Below, in pieces: positions 1-10,978 of a stretch of DNA of 64,000 nucleotides. Source of the stretch: Aplidium turbinatum (taxonomy: Eukaryota; Chordata; Ascidiacea; Aplousobranchia; Polyclinidae); assembly GCA_918807975.1 (NCBI GenBank), contig OU964924.1:18149695-18213694 (forward strand). Direction: 5' to 3'. The position numbers were made by a program, and so were the translations under genes. Each line of letters opens with the position of its first letter. Position 1 is the first letter of the stretch. The notes under the pieces are model-generated. The model was not told the DNA's origin. It worked only from the letters and a program-made list of their open reading frames with translations, and did no database searches.

Positions 1-377
1 AGTGAAGTCAGTTTTGTTCACTTTGGGGCTTCTGTTATTTTTTTCAAAAAGTGTGGTATGTACAGCTTCTTTGATCTCTGAAATAAGATTTTTTGCAGAG
101 TAAGATGTTTTAAACCACTTTGATGTTTCTTAAAATGTACTTTACTCCAAATTATCAGTTTGAAGTGTTCGATATCAGCATTAGCAACATATCAGCAACA
201 AAGTAAATTTGTAGTAGGTTTAAAATTGAAACTACAAGGCCTTGACTAGGGTTGGGATTTCGGGATCAAATTTGAAATCCTGAAATCGGGATTTCCCGGG
301 ATGTTTACTCCTTAATCCCGGGATTTATCGGGAGCAAAGTAGGAAAATACACATGCAAGCTACTCAAACCACATTTA

Positions 378-491
378 TTTATTGTAATACTGACGCAAAA
401 ACATGAGAGCATCATCGTTAAAAACGATTTCTGATTTTGCTGGAAAATATCCAAGAGCTGAAAATGCGCGTTTAGCCTCAACAGATGTTGG
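378..491 (-). pseudogene. hAT transposase C-terminal dimerisation region (remnant)
   Basis: The minus strand reads PTSVEAKRAFSALGYFPAK followed by a FNDDALMFLRQYYNK-like end. This is the hAT C-terminal dimerisation signature (TS.E..FS..G ... D....L..LR.Y). In the family this region mediates transposase multimerisation. A stop codon lies a few codons upstream and the rest of the transposase is not readable, so this is a dead copy. It is close to the left end of the 247-2954 element, as expected for a gene transcribed leftward. Confidence 0.8.
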
Positions 492-642
492 CTTAATACT
501 TTACAATGCTACATATAAATCGTTCAGGTTTTCTGGCCTTTTTTGCTTGCTTCATATAGCAGCATTTCTTTTTGCATTATTTGAGCGCCGACATCACAGT
601 TTTGTGCTTCTTCACTTTCATCTTCTGCTACGAAAGCATGCA

Positions 643-717
643 GCTTTTGAGCCAGGGATATCTATAACTACAGTAGTTATATATCTATAGTAGTTATAGA
701 TATCCCTGCTTTTGAGC
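643..717. repeat. Short palindromic insertion with 10-bp direct repeats
   Basis: A perfect 18-bp inverted repeat, AGGGATATCTATAACTAC at 654-671 and its complement at 690-707, encloses an 18-bp loop. The palindrome is flanked by direct copies of GCTTTTGAGC at 643-652 and 708-717. The structure looks like a tiny insertion with a target duplication, or a templated repair product. Confidence 0.75.
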
Positions 718-1214
718 TATAAGTTATTTCAGTGTCATGGCTACTATTTTCTGTACTGGCCTCTTCATGCTGTTTAGTAGAGCCTCGCTCCAATTCAACA
801 ATTGAGCTTGGGAACAATATTTCAATTCAAGAACGTTCGTGGCCAGAACAGCGATTTTCTGACGCTTTATTTTATGACCAAGCTGATCCTGCGGTTGATC
901 AATGTAGGAAGGTTTCTTGAGGTACCGGTACCTAAAAAGGTGAACTGGTGAACCAGTTGGACATTCCGACGTTCGTCGATTCGAAACCAAGCTTGTTTTG
1001 CTAATTTTCGAGTTTAGTTATTAGTCCCTTTGTACTGGAGCATGAAGCTTTCAAAACGGCTTGACATAAGTTACATTTTGCTTTTTCTGTAGATTTACAA
1101 TACAAAAAGTTTTGCCACACCTCAGATTTTCTCTTTGAACTTACATCTTCAAAATTCGCCATTTTGAGCTAAATTTTAATTTGGGTTGTATGATAGTGAT
1201 TGATTAACAGCACT

Positions 1215-1627
1215 TCCTGAATTTTTGTGTCAAATTGGGATTTGCCTTTGTGTAAAATTTTAAATGAGTTAGTAGAGAATTTTCGATCTGTGTCACAAGA
1301 ACAATCCATGATGGTCTTTGATGGCATTTTTCTTTAAGTCTCTAAAGTTCAGATGCTCCTGTACTCTCGTGGTCAAATGTCTGGTGGACATACCGATGTA
1401 CGTCAATGCGGAATCACACGGACATGTAAAACTGTATGTACGACATTTGAGCAGAGAGACGAAGGCGTCTGGGACTTTAGTTGAAAACACAAACTAATTT
1501 TAAATGTTTTATAAATAAGAAAAACGTCCACATCAAATTTACTTTTCATAAACTGTCCGATTTTTCGAGCAAACGTTTTGGATTTTTTTTCCACAAACGG
1601 AAAAGAAAAGTGCCTTTCAAAGACCAT
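1215..1627 (-). mobile_element. Penelope-like retroelement fragment with GIY-YIG endonuclease motif
   Basis: Minus-strand frames read a segment ending in KSQTPSSLCSNVV and then FTCPCDSALTYIGMSTRHL followed by TRVQEHLNFRD. The C.C plus YIG.ST.H/RL..R..EH pattern is the GIY-YIG nuclease of Penelope-like elements, which follows the reverse transcriptase and nicks target DNA. Only this C-terminal part is present and it is broken. It meets an opposite-strand fragment of the same family at about 1.6 kb. Confidence 0.75.
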
Positions 1628-1765
1628 ATCATGGATTGTTCTTTTTGCACAGATCGAAAATTCTCTACTGACTCATTTAAAATTTTACGCAAAGGCAAAT
1701 CCTAATTTGACACAAATATTTTAATTTCTCCTTTACAAAGAGCTAGGGCAGAAGTAGCAGAAACT
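1594..1765 (+). mobile_element. Penelope-like element C-terminal fragment, opposite orientation
   Basis: The plus strand reads FKDHIMDCSFCTDRKFSTDSF, then FKILRKGKS and an arginine/alanine-rich tail ending ISNATNDKP. This continues the protein after the EH motif seen on the minus strand at 1215-1490. The nucleotide sequence at 1611-1716 is an inverted copy of 1218-1313, so two partial copies lie head to head. Confidence 0.65.
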
Positions 1766-3096
1766 GTACTGATAGCACAATGGCACAACCGTATTTCTAA
1801 TGCTACAAACGACAAACCTTAAAGCAGCCGGCGGCCATGGCCGCTAAGTAGTGCTTGAATGACCGCCGGTGTTACCTCCTCAGTCGGCCAAGTTTGGCCG
1901 CCGGTTTCTTCTAGCCAATTATTTAATTTTGCAATAGAATGATCGTGGATTAACTGTTGAAAATACGTAGTATCGAAGAGTGACACAGAATTAGGTCAGC
2001 GCGTCATAATCACCACTGTTGTGCGGAACATTTGCTATTGTATATATAGAATATATCCAGCTGCGATCACCAGCGCTGTAAGTCTTGTTTGTAATTCCCG
2101 ACCTTTATTTTAACAGAAGTGTTAATCCATAGTGCTAATTTATATCGGTGGCAATATTGTCGTTTCTACGTCGATTCAATGTTGTCGAACATTGAATTGT
2201 TAAGAACTAGTTGAAAAAAGAGAACTAGGTTAGTTGAAATCCGAGGGGAAAACACGTGTCTTCATAGTTGAGAAATGTTTCCGCTATGGGCTAGTGACTT
2301 CACACTCTCAATGGTGACATCATAACGTTAAAAATGGTCAGGTTTTATAAAAGGCGGTATGCAGTTGAAATAATTTACTGAGCAGCAAATAGTTGAAACA
2401 ATTTAGTGTCGTTAGATGGTCCCGCAATACCGGATTACAATCCCGATAAAGCAGTTATTGCGTGGTACACCGATTCTGTTGCAGGACGTCGCCCAGACTT
2501 CAACAACGCTATGTGATCATTTTAGCATTGTTGTAAGTTTAATTCTATTTACTTGTGTTATCGTTATACTTATTTGTATTTTGGCCTCCAAGCATGCAGA
2601 TTTGGCCGCCGAGAAGGAGCTCTTGGTAGGCCACGATGGCTGCCGGAGAAAAACTCGAGTTTTAAGGCCTGAAACGATACCCAGTTGCACTAATGCTACG
2701 ACTGAAGCGATTGCGTAGTTCATTGTTTTGCCATAGTTGGTATTATTATCACACTAATGTTGAGTGTTCAAGACAACCAGTTGATATTGTAGAGCTGCTT
2801 TACAACCAAAATAATATAAGCGGCAAGCGATAAGGCGCTACATCAGCTTTAGTAAATGTTTTCAGGAAATCCCGAGATTTTAATAATATTAATCCCGGGA
2901 TCGGGATCGGAAAAATGGGCTAAAATCCCGGGATTTCCCGGGGTCCCAACCCTAGCCTTGACCAAGTGGGAATGTGATAATGTGTTAAATCTGATTACGT
3001 TACTCGGTTTCGTGTGCCTATGGTTTAACAAGACAAACTCTGTAGGACAGCTTTATCACAATAAATAGCATGAACCAATCCCCAAAAAAAACAAAC

Positions 3097-3263
3097 CTTA
3101 AATTTAAAGCTTCAAATCTTGAAATAGTTGTTTGGCTGAAATCATTGTTACAAAGCTTTCCTATAGCGATGCCAACATCACCTTGGGTAAAGCCCAACTT
3201 TATTCGCTTTTGCTTAAATTCTTTAGCAAAACTTTCTAAAGTTTCCAACTGGTTGGCTTCATC
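3097..3263 (-). CDS. POU2/Oct-class transcription factor, POU-specific domain exon
   Basis: A 167-bp internal exon with acceptor tttttttag|GATGAAGCC and donor TTAAG|GTTTGT. It encodes [19 protein letters not shown], then [18 protein letters not shown] and [14 protein letters not shown], which is most of the POU-specific domain (helices 1 to 4; Q.TIS.FE is the DNA-contact helix). The GDVG...GKL and [12 protein letters not shown] wording fits POU2 (Oct) better than POU1, POU3 or POU4. POU proteins bind octamer DNA in the nucleus with this domain plus a homeodomain. The exon starts in phase 0 and ends after two bases of a Ser codon, a boundary I recall in Oct genes. The downstream exons (rest of POU-specific domain, homeodomain) would lie left of the window start. 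Confidence 0.9.
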
Positions 3264-4157
3264 CTAAAAAAATAAAGCAAAACGTTTATATATATACCTC
3301 ACGCTTACAACAGATGCCATGGTCGTTGTCAGATGTTATGTTCTTTAGCTGTACCTTCGGTCTCAAGATGCAATATTTTAAATATTAGTACGTGCCGTAA
3401 CACATTTAGTATTTTTCAAAAGTGGTTTGTTTTCGTTATGATACAGTTTGGAAGCCTTGGTCGACATGTGCAATGTGCCTTTATATTGAAAGGAAATTAC
3501 AGTATCATACCGTATATAAAATTCTGCATATCAGAAAGACAAAAATGTGATAATTGGTAGCCTACTTTAGTGCAGACATAAAATGTCATAAACAAAACAA
3601 GCAAGTAATTCTGTTCGCTTATGAGAACAACATCTAATCACTATATGGAAACAACTAAAATAAACAGTATGATACCATTACCCGTATGTAGTTTCTTAAT
3701 AATATAATTAAGCTGGTTTGCTTACAATTTCGTATGCCTGTCCGTGTCCGTCCACAGTATATTGTTGCATAATCCCAGTGAAATTCTGAAATGCAGTACA
3801 CAGATATCCAGTAATATTTTAGCACATCAGCGGGTTATTTTTTCACCCGGTTAGTCTTTTTATAGTGATAGCATTTCCAATAGAAGTTGCTAATTCCTCA
3901 AATGATCAACTTTCTTTTCTATATTCCAGCTTAATCTCCCAGGGAAACTAGAGTTTATGAAGAAGCACAACCAAGTTCAATGCATGCAAACCAAAAATCT
4001 ATGTTTTAAAGAGTTAACAGTGGTGTTAGGAATGCGATAATATTATACACAATTAATGTCAAATTCCATGGAAAATTTCACATTTTACACCTATTCCCCC
4101 AGAAAAACTCATAACAGCAGTAATAAACATCAGAGCTTGTGATTCATTTTCACCAAC
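3264..4157 (-). other. Intron of the POU gene between the two proposed exons
   Basis: About 0.9 kb without a convincing gene, transposon end or RNA. Short open frames here do not resemble known proteins. Confidence 0.5.
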
Positions 4158-4219
4158 CTCTTCTGGTAATCCCAGAGCAGGGTCACTGGCAAGAAGTGCT
4201 TGAAGTGGTGTCTCCTTTT
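4158..4219 (-). CDS. Probable upstream exon of the POU2-like gene
   Basis: The minus strand shows cgcttag|AAAAGGAG as acceptor and CCAGAAGAG|GTTGGT as donor around a 62-bp open stretch reading KETPLQALLASDPALGLPEE. It ends in phase 0, matching the phase-0 start of the POU exon, so the joined product runs on into [16 protein letters not shown] without a break. Acidic residues just before the POU domain are usual in Oct proteins. The peptide itself is not diagnostic; the assignment rests on splice sites, phase and position. Confidence 0.5.
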
Positions 4220-4628
4220 CTAAGCGCAAATGATAGAAATAGGTTATGATTTCAATACCAAAAATTTAACGCAAAAAGATATCTACGATTAAGTCAGGTA
4301 TGTTCTTTTGGTATAAGTAAGTTAAACCATTGTAAGATATTGCAAATGTTATTATGTAATTCTAGCCATAGAAATCTTTAAAAGGGTTGCAAAACAGGAC
4401 ATCCTGTATAGGCCGGCCTGTTGCTCGACAACCGACCAATGTAGACGCAATAAAAAAAAATTGATGCTGTGACAAAAAAGGTAGTAGCAAGTGCAAGGTT
4501 CTAATTCATCCCGATACCGTACCACTACAGATCATCAAAGTATTCTTCAAAAATAAATTATTGTACTGATGGATTTTCAATAAATATTTCGTTTCAGTTT
4601 TCCTTTTAGTTACTCTTATCACTAGGAG

Positions 4629-5810
4629 TAGGGCAACCAATTTTTTGACCTAAAAACTTGAAATTTTGGTTTTATAATTTACAAATTTTGACCAAGCATA
4701 TTAGAAATTAAACCGTTATGTAAGAATATCTTCTTTTTATAACGAAAAAAAAGAAAAATGTGAAAGACTCAATGACACCACAGCTAACGAACAGGTAATG
4801 AAAGTCACTCGAAAAACTACAAAAGATAAATATGGAGTGTCTTGAAATATCCCAAAATTACTGAGAGGGTTCTGCAGTATTATACTTAAACATCTTAATG
4901 TTTCACATTATCGCCTTTGAAGTTCCTGTCTCTCGCTAAAATTTTTCCTAAAATGGAGAAGCTTCTCTCTGCTGATACAAAAGTTGCTTGGGAGTTCCTC
5001 AGTAGGCTCTCGTATATAAATGTAGTGAAATATCATCTCGTCTCATTTTCACAATTGCATTTGATGTCATTCCTTGAGATTCTTGCTTGAATATATTTTC
5101 CAATTTGGCAGCCACCAACACCAAAGTCAAAAGACGTCATTTTCTGGTAAGCTTCTTGAATGGTGTAACGGCTGTCTTCCATCTTCTGAATTATATCAAA
5201 CAGTGCACTGTACAGCTCCTCTATTTCTACAAGGTGAGTACTACTCACTGAGTAGCTAAATTGGGAGCTTTTACAGCATTTTGAGTAGGCCGTAGCAAGA
5301 CATCACCATCATGGAAGCCTTCCACAATATTTCTTACTTCTGGTAGACTTCTTGAATAATAGAAAGCAGCTTTCACCCAAGTGTCCCATCTAGTTAGTGG
5401 CTGTGGAGGTTGGCCAATGGAAGTAAAACTAGCTCTTTGTAACCTGTTTTTAATGATCCCTGCTTTTACCCTGGCAACCAACTCATCAACAGCAGGGTAG
5501 TTGGCTAATATTCAATCGTCAGTAGTGGGCGAAACAAGATTATTACCTCAGAAATTGCAACAAATCGATTATTACGTCAAAATAGCAACAGAAATTGCAA
5601 CAAAAAATCAGTGTCTGTGCAGGTTTAATATCAATAGAGAAGAAAAACTACGTTAAAAGAAAATTTTGACCTAACCATGAAATTTGACTTTTTTTTTACT
5701 TAATAACTTTGAAACCTCTGGTCCTGTCAGCCTGAATTTAGTTTATGGACGTTTGATAAACTTTGAACAAGGCAGAAAAACTTTGACTTGATTGACTTTT
5801 GGTTGCTCTA
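4629..5810 (-). mobile_element. hAT-type element remnant with imperfect TIRs
   Basis: The left end TAGGGCAACCAA and the right end TTGGTTGCTCTA are near-perfect inverted repeats in the hAT style, and a minus-strand hAT transposase remnant lies between them. I could not find a clean 8-bp target duplication, so the exact ends are approximate. Confidence 0.5.
5033..5510 (-). pseudogene. hAT transposase remnant, central to C-terminal part
   Basis: The minus strand reads NYPAVDELVARVKAGIIKN, then PPQPLTRWDTWVKAAFYYSR and LPEVRNIVEGF, then a second frame with EIEELYSALFDIIQKMEDS. The TRW.TW..A.FYY segment and the preceding V..VK..F/I..R region are typical of DUF659-type hAT transposases common in invertebrates. 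The frame changes between the two parts and no catalytic block is complete, so it is a pseudogene inside the 4629-5810 element. Confidence 0.65.
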
Positions 5811-7320
5811 CATCACCAATCACATCCATCACCAGCTTCTATTTTGGTTTTAAATTTGCAGTCTATTTAAATGGTTGTTGCATAGTTTCAACAAGTTTTG
5901 AAAGGTTTTATGATTTCAATTTGATGACACAATAACTGTGCTTTCAAGCCCATTTATTATTAAGAAACGTAGCATAACTTCTTAAAGTGCAATTATATGA
6001 TTTCAACTTCAACTATTTATTTTATTGTGATGTCATCCGCTGCAATACCCCAGTCCATGGTGACCTCCAATCATGCGGCCCACATCAAAGCGAATGTAAA
6101 TTTTACGCTTCTTGTGATATAAAAACTATTCGACAAGTATGGGAAGGGAAGGTAATTTGATACACCCTCTTTATAGAAATGTACAAAAAATATTAGTCAA
6201 AAATATTGTCATTAAGTGGAAGATCTGTGAAAATAATGCCTACAAGTACAAAACTGACACCATGCAGCTAACTCGTGTTTTTGTGGCATAAAATTGAAAA
6301 AGTGTGTTTTTTGAGTATTTTTGTAAAATATTTAGCTCATGATTATTTTCGTCTGGAAAATTGAAGAAAAGATCCACAAAGATGAAACCAAACTCTTTTG
6401 ACAGTTCATTGATAAGGTTTCAAGGGCATGTTACGTTTTTTTGCAATGTGCATCCAAGCATAGGCCGGTCAAGACAGGATGCGGTACCAATGTAATATAC
6501 CCTATGGTTGCAAAGAATTTGGAATGATGCTTTGATTTTTTGGATTTTTTATAAATCTTTTAAAAAAAATTTTTTTCCTAATGTGGGAAACACTTAGTAA
6601 GCTAAACCAGTGGTTCCTAGCCTGTTTTTGTGGCAACAAGCAGGTTACTTTGTTGTATTTCTTGTATTTTGAATCCATCTCAGATGATTGCTATGTTCTA
6701 GCTTAGAGACAAGTGCCTGTGTTTATTCAAAGGTTTTATTTTTAACAAATTCAAGTCATTTGTCAGCACAACCTTTTCTCAAAAAAATCATATTTTCTAA
6801 TTGGCAGGAAAATCACATTTTGTTGTAGTCCGAAATTAAACATTAAATTAATTCTCGTTGGTCTTGTTAATCACTCTTAGAAACCATCATCTCATCTCAA
6901 ACTTCAAGACGTCTCATTACTTTCATTTCAATACTCTGAACTGTTTTCACTACATAGATCCACAGGATAAAAACATTGGCTGTCTGTAGTTAACAACATT
7001 GGCTGTTTGTAGTTAACAATGCTTTTTTAGACTTCATTTTTAATAAAATAAAAAAACTGACAAAAGTCATGAAATTTTCACTTTGTGTAGAGCTACATGT
7101 ACTTGACAAGTTACTGTTAACTTTTATTAAACTTGTTTAGGTAGTTTTTTTGTGCATTTTTAGATGTAACTAGGTATGTCTTTTGATGAAAACCTACAGT
7201 TTGTATTAGACCAAATTGATCAAATCTGTACTTTCATAAAAGTTGAGTTACAAGTTTTGGTTTAATAATGAAATTGCGTTTTAAATTATTGTATTTTATG
7301 ACAGCAGAAGGATTTCAATA
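5811..7320. other. No gene recognised
   Basis: AT-rich sequence of about 1.5 kb. A CAGTGGTTCCTAGCC-like stretch at 6608 resembles a hAT end, but its partner was not found. Probably intron or decayed transposon DNA. Confidence 0.4.
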
Positions 7321-7639
7321 ATAACACAAGGGAACACAATTTTTGTTGACTTCGATCTAACAATTGTTTTTGACTAACTTTTGGGCGCTGAATCCAAAAA
7401 TGACATCAGTTTTTTTCTATCACGTCAAGTTTTTAAGCTAAGCACCCACTACTTTGTCTCATAACCCACAAAAAGTACAACATTTAAGACATCTGCGTGT
7501 ATTGTATAAAACGTTTTAAGAACTACAAGCAACCGAAAGCAACTCCATGGTTTTCAAATAAACATTTGTACAGCTATATTCTATTTCTTAAAACGGATAT
7601 TGCTTCTGCAGGACAAATAAAGAGCGAGTTTTAGGGCAA

Positions 7640-8520
7640 AATTTACGCTTGTAGCTTTTCCTGGCATGTTCAAGCTATGGGCAGTCTCGCTTAATACTCC
7701 AGCAATAGTCAGCCAGCATATGCAAGTTTCATCTTTCCTGATATCTTTCCTCCATCACCTTCAGATCTTGGTGGAATCTTTTTCCTTGCCCATCGCTGAC
7801 CGCACCAAGGTTTTCCGGGAAATTAGCAAGATGGCTATGCAAAAAATGCATCTTGATGCTCATGTTGTAGCCGAGTTCTTTGTAGCTTTCCAATAGCTTC
7901 TGAATAATTTGTGTGTTTGTGTATTCCCAAGAAATCCCTTGGCAAAGTTTTTAAATGATAACCACGCATTTTCTTCCAATTCTGACATTGAACCACTGAA
8001 ACGTTCATCTTTGATCAGTTGCCGAATTTGTGGACCATCAAATACACCAGTCTTAATTTTTTGTGTTGACAGGCCAGGAAAAGCCAAAACGAGGTAATTG
8101 AAACAGTTGCTTTCACTTTCAGTTGGCAATGCTTTAACGAATCGCTTCATTAGGCCGAGCTTTACATGGAAAGGTGGGAAAATAATTTTCTCTCTGTCAA
8201 CAAGTGGCTCATGTAGAATATTGAGATCACCAGGTTTAAGGTCAGATCTCGGTAACAAAGCTGCTGTCACTTTGAAAGTACGGTAAAAACGCACTTTCTT
8301 TCGATCGAAAGTATGATACCTTCGCTCTTTTTCAAAGTAAATTTTTCTCATTTAACTTAATCTGGATGCTAAGAGTTCCAAAGCTTTTTTCCTAGTTCTA
8401 AATCTCGTGCCAAATCATTCAACTCATGTTGATGGAATACACCACGTTCTGAATCGTCTTCAGTTTCAAAATCTTCATCATTAGGCCTGCCATCACTAAA
8501 GCAATACATATATTCATTTC
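7640..8520 (-). pseudogene. Uncharacterised transposon-associated protein, C-terminal half
   Basis: From high to low coordinate the minus strand reads HELNDLARDLELGKKALELL, then PLVDREKIIFPPFHVKLGLM, FVKALPTESES, GVFDGPQIRQLIKDERFSGS, and in another frame MSIKMHFLHSHLANFPENLG followed by GKRFHQDLK and RYQ. This is the conserved C-terminal half of a family with the wording FPPLHIKLGLMKQFVKAL and FLHSHLDYFPENLG. The middle part normally found between the ARDL..G block and the PLVDR block is much shorter, and at least one frame change follows position 7860. The function of the family is not known to me. Its N-terminal block lies at 10505-10978, separated by a hAT insertion. Confidence 0.7.
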
Positions 8521-9106
8521 CATTTAGGATAGGCTAGGCCGCAGCGTTTCTTAACCTTTTCTGACTCTAGCACCCCTGTAAACAGGCGTGAACAGTCTAG
8601 CACCCCCTAACTATCGTTGACATACGACTACTATAGTGCCGATAAAAGTTTACTAGAGGCCGAAATTTTGACATGCCTTCAGATAGCTGGCAATATATTT
8701 TGTAATGAAGTGAATTGAAGTCTCTTGTTTAACAAACTGTGCAGTTGTTTTAACGAATTTGATTCAGGATTTGGTATTTTACTTTCATTCACCAACAGAA
8801 ATTCAATTATAACCATATGCAAGCGAATCAACTCTCTTAAAACAACAGCACAGTTTGTTAGGCGACAAAAAATACAAAATATACCGCCAGTGATCAAAAA
8901 GCATGTCAACATTTCAGCGCCGCCATTAAACTTTGGCCTACACTATTGAAAGGAAAGCCATGTACAAATTGATCATTTTGTTTATTCTTCAAAACTACTG
9001 TTGTCATTGGTGATAAAAGAAGTAGGAAAACCAGAGAATAGTGAAATAACATGGGCAAACTTTAGCACACTTAAGTTACTCAGCTGGGTAACTAGTTACA
9101 CATGAA

Positions 9107-9331
9107 TCAATGTGATTTCTGTTGTTGCTTATATGTGACCAATGTCTCTATTCGAGGCTTCGTGTTGGTCAAAGCCACTCTCATATCGTGGAGCAACCCA
9201 TGTTGAAGGCGGTTCCGGCCAATTGTTTTGATTTGGTGCATGGTGGAGAACGCCTTTTCACACAGGCAGGTAGTCGGAAATGGAACGATCAATTCCAATG
9301 CTGCCCGTGCCAATGCAGGATATGCTGTCAA
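9107..9331 (-). pseudogene. hAT transposase C-terminal dimerisation domain
   Basis: The minus strand reads YPALARAALELIVPFPTTC, then LCEKAFSTMHQIKTIGRNRL and DMRVALTNTKPRIETL. This is the C-terminal domain of the zBED/SCAN-ZBED type of hAT transposase (P.P..Y/CLCE.AFS.M..IKT..RNRL ... RVALS.T.PRI). It needs the upstream catalytic region, which is absent here because the element has been cut by a LINE fragment. Confidence 0.8.
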
Positions 9332-9426
9332 CTGATTACACCAGAAATCAGCAAGCGGAAGGACGAAATTTTGTCCGACAACTCTGATTCACCTGGATGT
9401 CAATCAGCTCCTCCTTTAATATATTA

Positions 9427-9740
9427 TCATCACTCGCATGGAATGTCCCTCGCAAGACTTACGTGGATCCGACTTAACCGCCTACGAACCGGCGTCGGTC
9501 GCTTTCGTTCAGACATGTGCAGATGGGGCCTGGCTCCCTCACCGGGATGCGGGTGTGGTGCCACAGACCAGACAGTAGACCATGTCGTCCATGACTGCCC
9601 AATCCATCAACCACCACATGGAACGCTTGGACTGAAGGCCCTGGATGATGAGAGTCGAGTGGCTGATGACCTCATGCCCAAACATATAGTCCGGAAGAAA
9701 GCTCATACGACGAAGAAGATCACTCATGTCTGCCAAGAAG
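9427..9740 (+). mobile_element. LINE 3' fragment (C-terminal zinc-knuckle region)
   Basis: The plus strand reads MSLARLTWIRLNRLRTGVGR, then CGCGATDQTVDHVVHDCPIH and LKALDDES. The C.C...(Q)T.DH....C pattern is the C-terminal knuckle following the reverse transcriptase in the LINE family represented more fully at 16170-17905. It carries only the 3' end and interrupts the hAT at 8542-10106. Confidence 0.75.
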
Positions 9741-10160
9741 GGCTGCTGTATCCACTCTGGATAGTGGATATGAGTGATTTGTGGGAACGTATTTTGCCAT
9801 GGTGGTTTCTAGAAGCGAGAAGTGAGCAACAATATTACAACAAAGCACCCACCAGTCGCACAAACTAGTCACGATCAATTTGCGTACTTGACTGGGAGAT
9901 GACTAGTGACTACAATAACAGCAAATCATGTAGGCTACTTCGAAACAGCAACCATTGATATGACAACTGCTGATACTGGCAGAAAGACAAAAAAATGCAG
10001 AAAAGTAAAATGGCATTTTTGATATTATACTGCATGCATTTAGCACCCCCTACAGACTATTCCAGCACCCCCAAGGGGTGCTAGCACCCCCGGTTAAGAA
10101 ACGCTGGGCTAGGGGATCTCCTGACTAAGAAGCAGCAGGCCAGCGATTCTCTATCAAGTA

Positions 10161-10504
10161 TCAATTAATCATTCTTTATTACAAAAATACATGGAAAATC
10201 AGCAGAGCCCTATTGGCATATACATTTCGCTCTAACTGTAGAACATCATTAGTGCCTTATTCAAATAGATTCTATTTGAATAAGGCACTAATGATGCTCT
10301 ACAGTTAGAGTTTAGTTTAGTTTCTATTACATATTATTATTATGAAATTATTTATTGTTTATATTGTATTAGTTACAGTTACAGTTTAGTTTCTATTTGA
10401 ATAAGGCACTAATGAATAATGATGCTCTACAGTTAGAGCGAAATGCATATGCCAATTGGGCTCTGCTGATTTTCCATATATTTTTGTAATAAAGAATGAT
10501 TGAT
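10161..10504. repeat. Palindromic (fold-back) insert
   Basis: The first arm (10161-10265) is complementary to the last (about 10395-10504), including AATCATTCTTTATTACAAAA and CAGCAGAGCCC. The centre holds a shorter palindrome around TATTCAAATAGATTCTATTT at 10240-10305. It lies inside the broken gene at 7.3-11.4 kb, between its two blocks. Confidence 0.75.
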
Positions 10505-10978
10505 TCATCAGTAAAACATTCATCATGATCAGAATCTTCGAGCGTAGGTGTTTGAACGAAAACTGGAACTAGGATTTCAGCTGAATGAGGCACTGGACAT
10601 ATAGCTGATGGAAGACTTGAATACTCAATTTTACGTTTGTTTTTCTTTTTATACCCTGAAGTTTGCACCAAGCAAAAGTAACTGTGTAGCCTAATGATCT
10701 TTGGGCTCTTGCCAAACCATGGGTCTACCGAATACAAATTTGTCACGTGTTCCCTTGGTCTACATCCGCAAACTCTCGATACACTGCTTGCATACCTTGT
10801 GGGGTGCCCAAGACTTATTTTGATCACCAAGTTTTATTTTAAAATATGCAAAGTAGGCTTGTTTGACAAATGCACTGACGTATTTTCTTTGGCCAGGAAT
10901 AGTAAAACTGCCGCAAATATAGCAAAAGGAATCCGGATTATTTGGACACTGACGACGAGAAACAGCAGACGCAGACAA
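10505..10978 (-). pseudogene. Uncharacterised transposon-associated protein, N-terminal cysteine region
   Basis: The minus strand reads CPNNPDSFCYICGSFTIPGQ, then FVKQAYFAYFKIKLGDQNKS, WAPHKVCKQCIESLR, then, after an in-frame stop and a frame change, a block with YFCLVQTSGYKKKNKRKIEY and SAICPVPHSAEILVPVF. The CxxC ... CxxC spacing suggests a zinc-binding N-terminus. This is the N-terminal half of the family whose C-terminal half lies at 7640-8520. The two blocks are separated by the palindrome and the hAT at 8542-10106. The copy is dead. Confidence 0.7.

Larger units (their letters stand above)
247..2954 (-). mobile_element. hAT DNA transposon, degenerate, with perfect 8-bp target duplication
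   Basis: The ends are inverted: the left end begins TAGGGTTGGGA and the right end closes with its reverse complement TCCCAACCCTA. Both are flanked by the same 8 bp, GCCTTGAC (239-246 and 2955-2962), the target-site length of hAT elements. Subterminal CCCGGGATTT motifs occur at both ends. The transposase lies on the minus strand; only its C-terminal dimerisation part is recognisable (378-491). The interior also holds Penelope-like fragments and a small palindromic insertion. It sits in an intron of the POU gene on the same strand. Confidence 0.9.
8542..10106 (-). mobile_element. zBED-type hAT transposon remnant inserted in the 7.3-11.4 kb gene
   Basis: Terminal inverted repeat CAGCGTTTCTTAACC at the left matches GGTTAAGAAACGCTG at the right, with CTAGCACCCC motifs just inside both ends. 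The flanks share GGCTAGG with a small offset, a probable worn 8-bp target duplication. A minus-strand hAT dimerisation domain lies at 9107-9331, and a LINE fragment interrupts the element at about 9415-9740. Confidence 0.75.

Noticed and set aside
2416-2718. 100-codon plus-strand frame in the first hAT as a host gene
   Set aside because: It is confined to the transposon, lacks splice signals and resembles no known protein.
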